From Sphingobacterium chungjuense (lineage in GTDB: Bacteria > Bacteroidota > Bacteroidia > Sphingobacteriales > Sphingobacteriaceae), in the NCBI RefSeq assembly GCF_011316935.1, contig NZ_WLYS01000002.1, positions 620,001 to 684,000 on the forward strand: DNA of 64,000 bases. The letters run 5' to 3'. This document shows positions 18,766 through 29,365 of the stretch, one piece after another (the stretch's first letter is position 1; every line of letters begins with the position of its first letter). A program made the position numbers and the translations under genes. The notes below the pieces were generated by a model. The model was not told the origin of the DNA, ran no database searches, and saw only the letters and a list, made by a program, of their open reading frames with translations.

Positions 18766-19758
18766 ATGTACAATAGACAATACGCTTCGATCACAGCGAT
18801 AGGTGGTTACCTTCCCCAACAAGTAAGAACAAATCATGATTTGGAGCAAGCGTGTGCTACCTCCGACGAGTGGATTGTAAAACGTACTGGAATCAAAGAA
18901 CGACGCATCTTAGAGAAAGATCTAGCTACTTCGGATATGGCTGTGGCTGCTATACGTAATATGGTGACAGAGTATAAGCGCAATATCTCTGATATTGATG
19001 CGATATTGGTTGCTACCTCAACACCCGATATGTTGATGCCCGCAACCGCTAACTTAATTGCTGAAAAATTAGGGCTTACAAATATCTGGGCATTCGACGT
19101 GAATGCAGCCTGTTCTGGCTTTCTCTATGCTTTAGATTTAGGTGCTTCACTCGTTGAAACGAATCGCTATCGCAATGTCGTCGTTGTGGGTGCTGATAAT
19201 ATCAGTTCTTTCGTAAATATTGAAGATAGATCTACTAATATACTTTTTGGAGATGGGGCTGGTGTCGTTTGGCTAGAACCTACGCAAGAAGAAGGCATTA
19301 TGGATGCGTTCTTGCAAAGCAATGGTATCGGCAAAGAGTACTTAAACATTGAAGCTGGTGGATCATTGTATCCATTTAATGGCGATGTAATCGTTGAAAA
19401 CGAAAGAAAATACATTCGTCAAGACGGCAAAGTAGTATTTAAGCAAGCGATTCAGTCCATGAGCGATGCCTGCAAGCATGTGTTGAGCAGAAATAATCTA
19501 ACGGTGGAAGATGTGCGCTGGTTAGTGCCACACCAAGCCAATAAACGCATTATCGACGCGGTTGGTAAAGAAATCAACATGGAAGAGGGTAAAACACTTT
19601 CTAACATCGAATATTTAGGAAATACCATTGCGGCTACTATTCCATTGTGTATTTGGGAAAACGTAAAAAAATTGAATAAAGGTGATTTAGTGATGCTAAC
19701 TGCTTTCGGAGCTGGATTCTCTTGGGGGGCAAGCTTACTTCGCTGGATGATTGAATAG
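18766..19758 (+). CDS. fabH: beta-ketoacyl-ACP synthase III
   Basis: A 330-residue thiolase-fold enzyme that condenses acetyl- or branched acyl-CoA with malonyl-ACP to start fatty acid synthesis. Catalytic Cys is in NAACSGFLYA (residue 116), His in VPHQANKRI and Asn in YLGNTIAATIP. The end GAGFSWGASLLRW is the family C-terminus. The ATG at 18766 is used; an in-frame TTG at 18757 sits 8 bp after an AGGAGA and could be an alternative start. It stands alone, so it may be a second FabH paralogue outside a main fab cluster. Confidence 0.93.
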   Translation: MYNRQYASITAIGGYLPQQVRTNHDLEQACATSDEWIVKRTGIKERRILEKDLATSDMAVAAIRNMVTEYKRNISDIDAILVATSTPDMLMPATANLIAEKLGLTNIWAFDVNAACSGFLYALDLGASLVETNRYRNVVVVGADNISSFVNIEDRSTNILFGDGAGVVWLEPTQEEGIMDAFLQSNGIGKEYLNIEAGGSLYPFNGDVIVENERKYIRQDGKVVFKQAIQSMSDACKHVLSRNNLTVEDVRWLVPHQANKRIIDAVGKEINMEEGKTLSNIEYLGNTIAATIPLCIWENVKKLNKGDLVMLTAFGAGFSWGASLLRWMIE

Positions 19759-19796
19759 TGCAGCACGAGTGAGAAACTAGAGATATTAAATACAGG

Positions 19797-19830
19797 AACG
19801 GTGTAAGTCAAAACTTACACCGTTTTTTTA
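19797..19830 (+). terminator. intrinsic terminator between fabH and the astacin gene
   Basis: A 12-bp stem AACGGTGTAAGT/ACTTACACCGTT with loop CAAA, followed by TTTTTAA, lies 38 bp after fabH. A diverged copy of this hairpin lies at 21079-21108 beside the astacin remnant. Confidence 0.88.
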
Positions 19831-19843
19831 ATTCTAAATCTAT

Positions 19844-20674
19844 TTAGAATGGATACAGGATACCTGCCAACTCCTTATCACCCTCTGATAACGTCGTGTT
19901 ATTAGGCGTATTTGTCGATTGGTTGATCAGTCTACCTAAGATCGCGTAATGCATAATAGAATACTGATCGTAATCATTAAAGGTGGTTTGCGCAACACTG
20001 TATCTATTTAATAGATTTATATCTACCTGTTGTCTATTCCAAAAATTGGGTGCACCTGCGTAATATTCGTATACAAAATCTCGATCCCAATCTAAGTTTG
20101 CTTCCGGATGTTGTTGTTCGTGTATTAATCCTAGGGCATGGCCAAACTCATGAATGGTGGTACGGCTAAATTCTTGTTCTGGCGTATTGTTAGTAAACCA
20201 TCCGAAATTCATTGTCTCTTGGTTTTGAGCAATACGTAATGCATCTGTGCCTACATAAGAATAGGATCCCGCACCTTCTACAAATGAAACACGTAATGTA
20301 CCCGCGTTACCTGATATAAAATTGAACTTAATATTCGCATGTTCTTCCCATTTTTTGGCGTAAAATATGACGCGCTCTCGCACAAAATCACTACCACCGA
20401 TAAAGCTAACGGTAATAACTTGTCCTCGAGGCCAAACTTTCGACGTTAAGGCGGCACCTCTTGGATCCGTATTATTATCCACTGTTAATACTCGACATGC
20501 TTCTGCGCGCTTATCGCCACTGTATTTGCTATAGTCAACTACCGCACGATTAGCCATGTCATCATTAAGCAGTTCAGACCCTTCGTTTGACACTTCTTTC
20601 TGGCATGAGATAGCAAAAATAGACGAAAGCGCTATCACTCCCGACCATCTCAAAATACTCGATTTTTTAGTCAT
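19844..20674 (-). CDS. astacin-like (M12A) zinc metalloprotease, lipoprotein
   Basis: A 276-residue protein started at the ATG at 20674; ten extra upstream codons would spoil the lipoprotein signal. The lipobox is FAISC with Cys24, so it is lipid-anchored at the cell surface or periplasm. The zinc site is HEFGHALGLIHEQQHP, the extended HExxHxxGxxHE motif of astacins, and the later YDQYSIMHY provides the Met-turn and tyrosine. It cleaves proteins or peptides; the target is unknown. The protein ends GDKELAGILYPF. The same C-terminal motif is found in the remnant at 21130-21281. Confidence 0.9.
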   Translation of the reverse strand: MTKKSSILRWSGVIALSSIFAISCQKEVSNEGSELLNDDMANRAVVDYSKYSGDKRAEACRVLTVDNNTDPRGAALTSKVWPRGQVITVSFIGGSDFVRERVIFYAKKWEEHANIKFNFISGNAGTLRVSFVEGAGSYSYVGTDALRIAQNQETMNFGWFTNNTPEQEFSRTTIHEFGHALGLIHEQQHPEANLDWDRDFVYEYYAGAPNFWNRQQVDINLLNRYSVAQTTFNDYDQYSIMHYAILGRLINQSTNTPNNTTLSEGDKELAGILYPF

Positions 20675-20704
20675 GATATTATTAGTTAGTGTGTGAAATT
20701 GCAT

Positions 20705-21078
20705 AGATTATTTCCATGCGTTTAACAATATACACTTAAAAAATAACAATCATTATTTTTAAGCTATAAATTTATCAATATTGCCCAAAAAATTTACTTA
20801 AAATACTCCTTGATGATATTGAATTTGTATCACTACCGGTTGGCTAAACCGATATTTTATTGGCAGAAGCACGGCTAGAATATCTAATATAAATATCTCC
20901 ATTAATTGTCTCAAAATCCGGACATGTGCCTAATAAAAATATTGCTGACATCTTCGGAGGCAGATCGATCCATTTTCATACCGCTATTAGTTAAGACCAA
21001 TACCCAAATACTCGTTGATGATTTACAAACTAATAATCGCTTTAAAGAAATGTACGTACGTTCCTTTACTATGCAGGA
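20705..21078 (+). other. AT-rich intergenic stretch, nothing recognised
   Basis: This covers the promoter side of the astacin gene. A 62-codon plus-strand frame (20906-21094) is present but shows no family features, and its end runs into a terminator hairpin, so I do not call it a gene. Confidence 0.4.
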
Positions 21079-21113
21079 ACGGTGCAAAGATTAACATCTT
21101 TACACCGTCTTTT
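21079..21113 (-). terminator. terminator-like hairpin beside the astacin remnant
   Basis: The stem ACGGTGCAAAGAT/ATCTTTACACCGT has one mismatch and a loop of TAAC, and is followed by CTTTTT. It resembles the hairpin at 19797-19830 in sequence and in position relative to an astacin 3' end. Confidence 0.65.
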
Positions 21114-21129
21114 TATCTAAGAGAATTCA

Positions 21130-21281
21130 TTAAAATGGATATAAGATACCTGCCAATCCCATAGCGTCATCAAACATCGAATTTTCGATGATCGCACTTC
21201 GATCTTGGGTAATCATCCCGCCCCATGTAGGACGATACAAACTATAACATTTATCGTAGGCAGTGTAGGTTTCTTTAGAAG
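21130..21281 (-). pseudogene. C-terminal remnant of a second astacin-like metalloprotease gene
   Basis: On the minus strand about 49 codons, ending at the stop at 21130-21132, read SKETYTAYDKCYSLY, then a variable stretch, and end MGLAGILYPF. They align end to end without gaps to the last 46 residues of the intact astacin 0.5 kb away (TFNDYDQYSIMHY to ELAGILYPF). A stop lies just upstream in frame, and the zinc-site part is missing. The MHY motif is also lost. This is the tail of a decayed tandem duplicate. Confidence 0.75.
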
Positions 21282-21597
21282 TTTATCATTTGCAATAGCA
21301 ACACGTTTAATCTGGATTTCTTTATTTATTTACACAAATTGACATATAGTGGAAAATCAAATAATCACGTTTACATCTACGAAGCTAGAAATAATTAATT
21401 AATAAAATATCTTAAAAGTGAATTTATTAATCAATTAAATCATTCGCTTAACGATGGTTATCATTTCATTTTAAGAGTTTTACACTTAAAAAGTTGCTTT
21501 ATTGATCTTAAACTGGCACTTTGATGGGAATTTTTGTCTGATGATTATTTCACAATTATTTAACACGAGAAGGCCAAGCACATAGATCTATGTAACG
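21282..21597. other. AT-rich intergenic stretch, nothing recognised
   Basis: Very AT-rich. It presumably contained the rest of the lost astacin copy, but I see no further similarity on either strand. Confidence 0.4.
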
Positions 21598-21605
21598 TAT
21601 ATTTG
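21598..21605 (+). promoter_or_regulatory. -7 promoter element of small-RNA-like copy A
   Basis: TATATTTG matches TAnnTTTG and lies 14 bases upstream of the conserved block of copy A. It would place the transcript start near 21609. Confidence 0.55.
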
Positions 21606-21608
21606 TAC

Positions 21609-21680
21609 TATCAAAATTTAGGTTTATAATTGGTTAGTAAAGATTTTCATTCTCCCCGTTTGAAAATCTTTCTTTTTTCC
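21609..21680 (+). ncRNA. repeat small-RNA-like element, copy A
   Basis: The conserved block AGGTTTATAATTGGTTAG (21620-21637) is followed by an 11-bp stem (21639-21649 with 21661-21671), an 11-base loop containing CTCCCC, and a T-rich tract. With the promoter at 21598, a transcript of about 72 bases is predicted, containing no open frame of note. It ends 41 bp before the phosphoesterase ATG. Three further copies of the same plan occur in this window. Extent of the transcript is inferred. Confidence 0.6.
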
Positions 21681-21720
21681 AATGTATTATATACCTTAAA
21701 CCATAGAACAAATTGGTAAC

Positions 21721-22866
21721 ATGTCGAACTCAGAAAAATATAGCATACCCGTCCAATTAAACAGCGCGGTAAATGATGCACACAATTTCAAAGTCTTACC
21801 TCAACCTACGGGAATCTACCCTTACAAGCTGGAATTAAGCAAGCTACTTCCTCACGAAAAAATTGAAAAACTGCGAGAGTCGATGACATTTCATCTAGTT
21901 GGAGACACAGGAAGTGCAAGACATTCTCCTTTCCAGTCTGTACTAGCGGCAAGTATCAATACTCATCGTATCGATAGCGAGGATTCACCTGCTTTCCTTT
22001 ATCATTTAGGCGATGTGGTGTACAATCATGGCGAAGCTTCCGAATATTTCAGTCAATTCTTATCGCATTACGATCACTATGATGCGCCTATTTTCGCTAT
22101 ACCCGGAAACCACGATGGAGATATCAATCCACTAGTAGAACCTTATGAGAGCTTAGAAGCATTTACACACGTTTTTTGCAGCAAAGAGCAAACTCCTATT
22201 CGGTTTGGGCAAAATAGCAAACGATTGACCGGCACGCAACCCCATGTGTATTGGACATTAGAGACACCATTAGCCCGTATCATTGGTTTGTATGGGAACA
22301 TCAACAAACATGGAATGATTGACGATGAACAAAAATCATGGTTTAAGGAAGAGTTGCAACGCGCAAAAGCATCCGTCGATAAGCAGGCATTGATAATATG
22401 CCTCCATCATGCTCCTTATTCTTCGGATAGTAATCACGGTTCTAGCACGCGAATGATTGAGCTTTTGGATGAAGCTTTTCAGGAAATAGATATTCTCCCA
22501 GACGCGGTATTTAGCGGACATGTACATAATTACCAGCGATTTGTAAAGCATTACCCAACTAAAGACGTACCTTATATTGTTGCTGGAGCTGGCGGCTATG
22601 CTGACCTACACCAAGTGGCAGCACATGCTAACCCCACCGTTTCTCCCCTCGCTACAAAATATGGCAAAGTAGAACTTCAAAGCTATTGCGACACTCGCTT
22701 TGGATTTCTTGCACTGACCATTGAGAAAGTGGTCGAAAGTGATAACTTGAAGTTATCGGGATCTTATTTTGCATTAACTGGTGCATTCGATAGCCATGAG
22801 AAACCGGAATGTGTAGATCACTTCTCGTTTGTACTAAAGAACGGTAAGGTGGAATCGAATCTATAA
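21721..22866 (+). CDS. calcineurin-like metallophosphoesterase
   Basis: A 381-residue cytosolic-looking protein without a signal peptide. The dimetal motifs appear in order: VGDTGSARHS (about residue 61), YHLGDVVYNHGE, IPGNHDGDINP, ICLHHAPYSSD and FSGHVHNYQRF. This set places it in the purple-acid-phosphatase/calcineurin fold, so it hydrolyses phosphomonoesters or diesters; substrate unknown. The C-terminal 100 residues are less conserved. It begins 41 bp after the terminator of small-RNA-like copy A, so it needs its own promoter or read-through from it. Confidence 0.88.
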   Translation: MSNSEKYSIPVQLNSAVNDAHNFKVLPQPTGIYPYKLELSKLLPHEKIEKLRESMTFHLVGDTGSARHSPFQSVLAASINTHRIDSEDSPAFLYHLGDVVYNHGEASEYFSQFLSHYDHYDAPIFAIPGNHDGDINPLVEPYESLEAFTHVFCSKEQTPIRFGQNSKRLTGTQPHVYWTLETPLARIIGLYGNINKHGMIDDEQKSWFKEELQRAKASVDKQALIICLHHAPYSSDSNHGSSTRMIELLDEAFQEIDILPDAVFSGHVHNYQRFVKHYPTKDVPYIVAGAGGYADLHQVAAHANPTVSPLATKYGKVELQSYCDTRFGFLALTIEKVVESDNLKLSGSYFALTGAFDSHEKPECVDHFSFVLKNGKVESNL

Positions 22867-22900
22867 AATCACAACCCACGTCAGTAAACGGTCAAGCAAT

Positions 22901-22918
22901 TATTATGTTCGCATAATA
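22901..22918 (+). terminator. weak hairpin after the phosphoesterase gene
   Basis: The stem TATTATG/CATAATA with a TTCG tetraloop lies 35 bp after the stop. The following sequence is only moderately T-rich, so this is a weak terminator or an RNA-stabilising hairpin. Confidence 0.35.
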
Positions 22919-23032
22919 GATTTATTAGATCAATAAAGGCATTATAACGCAAATTTCTCATTTAAAAATACAACACAACAGTTTAGCTAAAACTATTTAG
23001 TTAGTTAATTATCAAATAATATTAAAAAATAA

Positions 23033-23063
23033 TTGATGTTTACACCTATATTATGTACCTTTG
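23033..23063 (+). promoter_or_regulatory. promoter of small-RNA-like copy B
   Basis: TTG at 23033-23035 and TACCTTTG at 23056-23063 are separated by 20 bases, fitting the Bacteroidota -33/-7 consensus. The expected start is near 23067. Confidence 0.6.
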
Positions 23064-23066
23064 TGC

Positions 23067-23137
23067 ATTCATAATTTTAGGTTAATAATTGGTTAGTTTA
23101 AAGACTTTCATCCTCCCCGGTTGAAAGTCTTTTTTTA
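23067..23137 (+). ncRNA. repeat small-RNA-like element, copy B
   Basis: The conserved block AGGTTAATAATTGGTTAG (23079-23096) is followed by an 11-bp perfect stem (23100-23110 with 23122-23132), the loop TCCTCCCCGGT and seven or more T. With the promoter just upstream it predicts a stand-alone transcript of about 70 bases. No gene begins within 400 bp downstream, which argues against an mRNA leader for this copy. Confidence 0.65.
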
Positions 23138-23138
23138 T

Positions 23139-23549
23139 GCTTATCATCTGACCATTCCAGTAAAAAAATCATAGAAATAGTATACTAATATTGTAGTCGC
23201 CGCGTTTATTATCTATAGGAAAAATATTGGCATGCTTGTTGCAAGTATGGGTTTGAGTTTAAAGGTTAGATACTTTAACGGGTTTACAAAAGACACTATC
23301 ACACCAACTATAAAAGAAGGTGATCGCCATGCGATCACCTCTCTTTGCTTTATAGCGTTTGTTGATCAGCTGATTTAGCGTTTTAATTTCACATGGTTTT
23401 CTTTTAGAAATGGATGAGATGGATCGATTTATCTCCGCGCAATGGTAATGTGTAGGCCAATCTATCAGTAAAAACAAAAGCCGATTCCTCCCGAACCGAC
23501 GAAACGAGTCTGCGAAAATCCACCAGTATCTGGGTGGAAATAGCGATAT
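23139..23549. other. intergenic stretch with one strong hairpin, no gene recognised
   Basis: The hairpin AGGTGATCGC/GCGATCACCT (23318-23340, loop CAT) may act as a terminator. A 105-codon minus-strand frame covers the region (23259-23576), but its product has no recognisable features, so I do not call it a gene. Confidence 0.4.
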
Positions 23550-23555
23550 TTGGGC

Positions 23556-24233
23556 ATGGGCAGCATAAGCAAACATCGGTTACACTATATTCTCTTTAGT
23601 GCATTATTGTCCCTGACTACGACATTAACAACGTTTGGACAATCGAAAACTATCCATCAAGCCCCGGATCTCATCATGCAAAATGGTGATTTACTTTTTG
23701 TTGATGCCTCGACGGTCAACCTTTCGGGTGCTATCGATCGTGTCACACAAACAAGTGCAAAAACAGCTTTCGATCATGTAGCGATGATAGAGATCTCGCG
23801 AGATTCAATTTTTATACTACATGCAAATCCCAAGACTGGAACTGTGCGAGAATCATTATCAGAATTCTTAGCTAATAATACTGATGACAACCAACATTTT
23901 GCCGTATACAGATTAAAAATACCATATCGGTATGCCATTGGCAATGCGCTTTTGCAGGCTAAAAAATGGTTGGGCCGCCCCTACAACTTCACTTATATAC
24001 TGAATGATGATTCGCTGTATTGCTCGGACTTTGTAGAGCGGATTTTCCGTGATGATCAGATCTTTATGTTGGAACCTATGACATTCATCGATCCAACTAC
24101 ACAGCAAACAGATACGTTTTGGAAAAGTTATTATCATAAAATGAATCTGGAAGTACCAGAAGGATTACCCGGTTGCAATCCCAATGGACTTGCCGCTAGT
24201 GACAAATTAGAATATATCGGACAATGGCAGTAA
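23556..24233 (+). CDS. YiiX-type permuted papain-like (NlpC/P60-related) hydrolase, exported
   Basis: A 225-residue protein started at the ATG at 23556 (a TTG lies two codons upstream). The N-terminus ends in LTTTLTTFGQS, a signal peptide, so it works in the periplasm or at the surface. The catalytic histidine is in AFDHVAMI and the cysteine in LYCSDFVERIF, in the His-before-Cys order of the circularly permuted YiiX family. GDLLFVD and RPYNFTYI are further family positions. These enzymes are thought to hydrolyse amide or thioester bonds; the substrate here is unknown. Confidence 0.8.
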   Translation: MGSISKHRLHYILFSALLSLTTTLTTFGQSKTIHQAPDLIMQNGDLLFVDASTVNLSGAIDRVTQTSAKTAFDHVAMIEISRDSIFILHANPKTGTVRESLSEFLANNTDDNQHFAVYRLKIPYRYAIGNALLQAKKWLGRPYNFTYILNDDSLYCSDFVERIFRDDQIFMLEPMTFIDPTTQQTDTFWKSYYHKMNLEVPEGLPGCNPNGLAASDKLEYIGQWQ

Positions 24234-24259
24234 ATGCCTGCAGCTTATCAGAAAATGTT

Positions 24260-25162
24260 CTATAAATCGTCTAGCGTTGGATGAAGAAACGTAAAACCGG
24301 CCTCTTCTGCTTTCTTAGAAGAAACAGGAGCATGTTTCAATAATTCTTGCGATAACTCGCCCAAGCCAATTTTAAGCGCCAATGCTGGGATCGGCATACC
24401 GATTGCAAAACTTGAAGTCTTTTTTAGTAGTTTTTTGGTCAAGATCGCCTGCTGTTCGGGTTTTGGCGCTACCGCATTGAGTGCACCTGCTATTGTAGGA
24501 GTAACTGCAGCAAACGTATACAGACGAAGTAAATCATCCAGACTAATCCAGCTAAAAACTTGCTTACCATTACCAAATCGAGGCGCGACGCGAAAAGCAA
24601 ATGCTTTCTTCATTTCTTTCCACATGCCACCATCTGGATGCAGCACCAAGCCCGTACGAATCCAAACAGTTCGTACATTAGTAGCAACTAGTGGTCTGGC
24701 GGCTGCTTCCCATTCGGCACATACATGCGCTAGGAAATCATTCGCCGCCGGATCTTCTTCGACGAAAGCGCGATCCGTAGTAGCTTCACCATACCAGCCA
24801 ATTGCTGAAGCCGACACAAAGGTCTTCACTCGCTTTCCTGTTGTTTTGACCCAGTCAACTAATAATTTGGTGCTCTGCGTACGGCTTTCTAAAAGCACTT
24901 TCTTACGTTTCTTCGTCCAACGTTTCTCAGCAATACTTGCACCTGCCAGATGGATGATCGTATCAATATCGTTGGGTACATCGGAAGAAATAAAACCCTC
25001 TTTCACATTCCATATACAATAACGAACGCGCGATCGCTCTTGCCGATCTTTTTCATTACGAATTAGCACTGTAATCTGCACATCGTGAAATGCGTTTAAA
25101 AGATGGTTCACCAACTTAGTACCTACAAAACCGGTTCCACCGGATACGAGAATGTTTTTCAT
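24260..25162 (-). CDS. TIGR01777 family NAD-dependent epimerase-like protein
   Basis: A 300-residue atypical short-chain dehydrogenase. The nucleotide loop is SGGTGFVGTKL near the start. DTIIHLAGASIAEKRWT is the hallmark of the YfcH/SulA-like group, and SASAIGWYGEA supplies the YxxxK-equivalent region. FAFRVAPRFGNGKQVFSWISLDDL is again diagnostic in its parts (GNGKQVFSWI). Cytosolic; the reaction of this family is unsettled. Single gene, convergent with the YiiX-type gene. Confidence 0.88.
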   Translation of the reverse strand: MKNILVSGGTGFVGTKLVNHLLNAFHDVQITVLIRNEKDRQERSRVRYCIWNVKEGFISSDVPNDIDTIIHLAGASIAEKRWTKKRKKVLLESRTQSTKLLVDWVKTTGKRVKTFVSASAIGWYGEATTDRAFVEEDPAANDFLAHVCAEWEAAARPLVATNVRTVWIRTGLVLHPDGGMWKEMKKAFAFRVAPRFGNGKQVFSWISLDDLLRLYTFAAVTPTIAGALNAVAPKPEQQAILTKKLLKKTSSFAIGMPIPALALKIGLGELSQELLKHAPVSSKKAEEAGFTFLHPTLDDL

Positions 25163-25267
25163 ATATAAAAGTATCTATGCGAAGCGCCTGTCTACACGGA
25201 GAACACAACAGCTAATCATCCGGAATTGTTCTGTTTGATATTGCCGGCATCACATTGAGCCTGAACA

Positions 25268-25297
25268 AAAAAAAGCGCAGCAAAATTGCTACGCTTT
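25268..25297 (-). terminator. intrinsic terminator of katG
   Basis: The stem AAAGCGCAGCAA/TTGCTACGCTTT has one mismatch and a 2-base loop (25272-25297). It ends on the minus strand in a T-run and lies 27 bp beyond the katG stop. Confidence 0.75.
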
Positions 25298-25323
25298 CTC
25301 AAACGACAAAAACAGAAAACAGA

Positions 25324-27621
<2,298 letters not shown>

Positions 27622-27699
27622 TTACTCCTTATACTCCTCAATCTTCATAAAGATATGATATTATATAAACTAATGAAAATCAATTAACTCGATAGTATT

Positions 27700-27714
27700 A
27701 TAGCTAAAAACTAT
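27700..27714 (-). promoter_or_regulatory. candidate OxyR half-operator upstream of katG
   Basis: ATAG-N7-CTAT at 27700-27714 matches half of the OxyR consensus ATAG-N7-CTAT-N7-ATAG-N7-CTAT. The other half is not matched on either side. It lies 106 bp upstream of the katG ATG. Confidence 0.35.
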
Positions 27715-27800
27715 TCATTTATCGTATTGTAGCCTACTTCGCTTGCAGGTTATCGCTTTTACGACTACCTTTAATCGCACTTACATATGAGCAGTAAACC

Positions 27801-28934
27801 ATGGCGGATCGCAAAGACCAAAAAATAGCAATGCTAATAGACGCAGACAATGTGTCTTACAAAAAAATAGAGGAAATCCTAAATGAGGTCAACCGCTACG
27901 GCGTGCCTTCTATTAAGCGGATATATGGCGATTGGACTAGTCCGTTTGTAGAAAACTGGAAGTCAAGTTTGCTTACGCATGCGATCACACCGATACAGCA
28001 GTATAGCTATACGCAAGGTAAAAACTCTACCGACTCGGCTTTGATTATTGATGCGATGGACATCTTGCACTCGGATCGTGTCGATGGTTTTTGCATCGTA
28101 TCTAGCGATAGTGATTTCACCCGACTGGCAACGCGCCTTCGTGAATCTGGAAAACTAGTAATCGGCATTGGTGAACGCAAAACGCCAAAACCCTTTATAG
28201 CATCCTGCGACAAATTTATCTATGTAGAGATTTTGGATCATAAGTCTGCTGCGAAAAAGAAAGCAACGGAAAGCACGAACAACATTCCAGCAGCTGGCAC
28301 GAAAGCCACTCCGCGTCCAGCAGCGAAAGAAAGCACGCCACTGGATGATGATACTTTATTGCTATTGAAAGATACGGTAGACGATACGGCGGACGAAAGC
28401 GGATGGGCATTTTTGGGAGAAATTGGGAATTTGATCATCAAACGCAAACCAGATTTCGATGCTCGGAACTATGGCTTCGAAAAGATCTCGCATCTATTTA
28501 AATCACGTAAGACCGATTTTGAAGTTGATGAGCGCACCACAGAAAAATCGAAGAACAAGCTGTATTATGTACGCAATATCTTGACGAACGAAACAATAGC
28601 GGAAACCCCAGTGATCGCAGCAACGCCAGCAGTGGAAACCATCCTAGAGGAATTGACCTTGCCTTCGCCGGGCAATAAAATCACGGCAGATGATGTGCGC
28701 AAAAATCAGATTCGCATCACGAAAGATATCAAGTCTCTATTTCCAACGCGTACGCGCAAAATCTCCATTATTATTCAAGACAAATTTGAGTGCACCTTCT
28801 CACACCGCAGAGATCGCTCGGATGTGTTGAGTCTTGGAAAAGATGCCGCCGCACAATTAGGACTTGCTGAAGAAACGCATTATTTGGTACAGAAGCTAAA
28901 TGAAACCACCTACAAGCTATCTAAAACCACCTAA
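27801..28934 (+). CDS. NYN domain (PIN-like) protein with OST-HTH/LOTUS domain and C-terminal extension
   Basis: A 377-residue protein. Residues 8-150 form a NYN ribonuclease-like domain (LabA/DUF88): AMLIDADNV, YGDWTSP, KNSTDSALIIDAMDIL and VSSDSDFTRLATRLRE provide the acidic site residues. Residues about 185-265 are an OST-HTH/LOTUS domain (DDTADESGWAFLGEIG, then NYGFEKISHLFKS), which in other systems binds RNA. The last 90 residues contain RKISIIIQDKFECTFSHRRD, a domain I do not recognise. It probably acts on RNA in the cytosol. Confidence 0.85.
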   Translation: MADRKDQKIAMLIDADNVSYKKIEEILNEVNRYGVPSIKRIYGDWTSPFVENWKSSLLTHAITPIQQYSYTQGKNSTDSALIIDAMDILHSDRVDGFCIVSSDSDFTRLATRLRESGKLVIGIGERKTPKPFIASCDKFIYVEILDHKSAAKKKATESTNNIPAAGTKATPRPAAKESTPLDDDTLLLLKDTVDDTADESGWAFLGEIGNLIIKRKPDFDARNYGFEKISHLFKSRKTDFEVDERTTEKSKNKLYYVRNILTNETIAETPVIAATPAVETILEELTLPSPGNKITADDVRKNQIRITKDIKSLFPTRTRKISIIIQDKFECTFSHRRDRSDVLSLGKDAAAQLGLAEETHYLVQKLNETTYKLSKTT

Positions 28935-29023
28935 CAGTTGTTTGGATGTTAAAAAAAGTTAAGCAAAGCCAATGATTGTACTATTTTAAAAATACCGTCG
29001 TTTTATAGGCAGTAGTAATTTTT

Positions 29024-29094
29024 TCATAATAGGTTAATAATTGGTTAGTTAGTTAGAAGTCCTGAAGTTCCCCACTTCAGGACTTCTTTTTTGC
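29024..29094 (+). ncRNA. repeat small-RNA-like element, copy C
   Basis: The conserved block AGGTTAATAATTGGTTAG (29031-29048), identical to copy B, is followed by a 13-bp perfect stem (29055-29067 with 29075-29087), the loop TTCCCCA and six T. The 5' end is uncertain: the only candidate -7 element, TAATTTTT at 29016, is weak. Lies 90 bp after the NYN gene stop, on the same strand. Confidence 0.55.
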
Positions 29095-29214
29095 TGCAAC
29101 TTGTTGGAATTACCATGCTGATGTGTCCGCGGGAAATACTTGTTTTTTAGAGAAATTTGCGAATAAAAGGTTAAATATTAAAATTTCTCATAGTTGGCAC
29201 AAATATTGTTTTAT

Positions 29215-29285
29215 TCACAGTGTTTGGTTAATAATTGGTTTGTCGAAAGTCTTGAAACTCCCATTTCAGGACTTTCTTTTTTTGT
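29215..29285 (+). ncRNA. repeat small-RNA-like element, copy D
   Basis: The block GGTTAATAATTGGTT (29226-29240) is followed by a 13-bp stem with one G-U pair (29045-type layout; 29245-29257 with 29264-29276), the loop CTCCCA and eight T. It is the second member of a tandem pair with copy C, 190 bp apart, ending about 80 bp before the response-regulator gene. Promoter match is weak. Confidence 0.55.
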
Positions 29286-29365
29286 AACGATTTCGCCTAA
29301 CCTTTCTAAGCGGCACAAGCAATTCCAGAATTTTGATATATTTGTTGTAGCTACCTTATAAATCT

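Noticed and set aside
20906-21094. 62-codon plus-strand frame after the astacin gene
   Set aside because: No family features, no promoter match, and its end overlaps a terminator hairpin shared with the astacin duplicate.
23259-23576. 105-codon minus-strand frame before the YiiX-type gene
   Set aside because: Composition is not protein-like (many Cys, Trp and Phe in basic runs), it includes a strong hairpin, and it overlaps the start of the recognisable YiiX-type gene.
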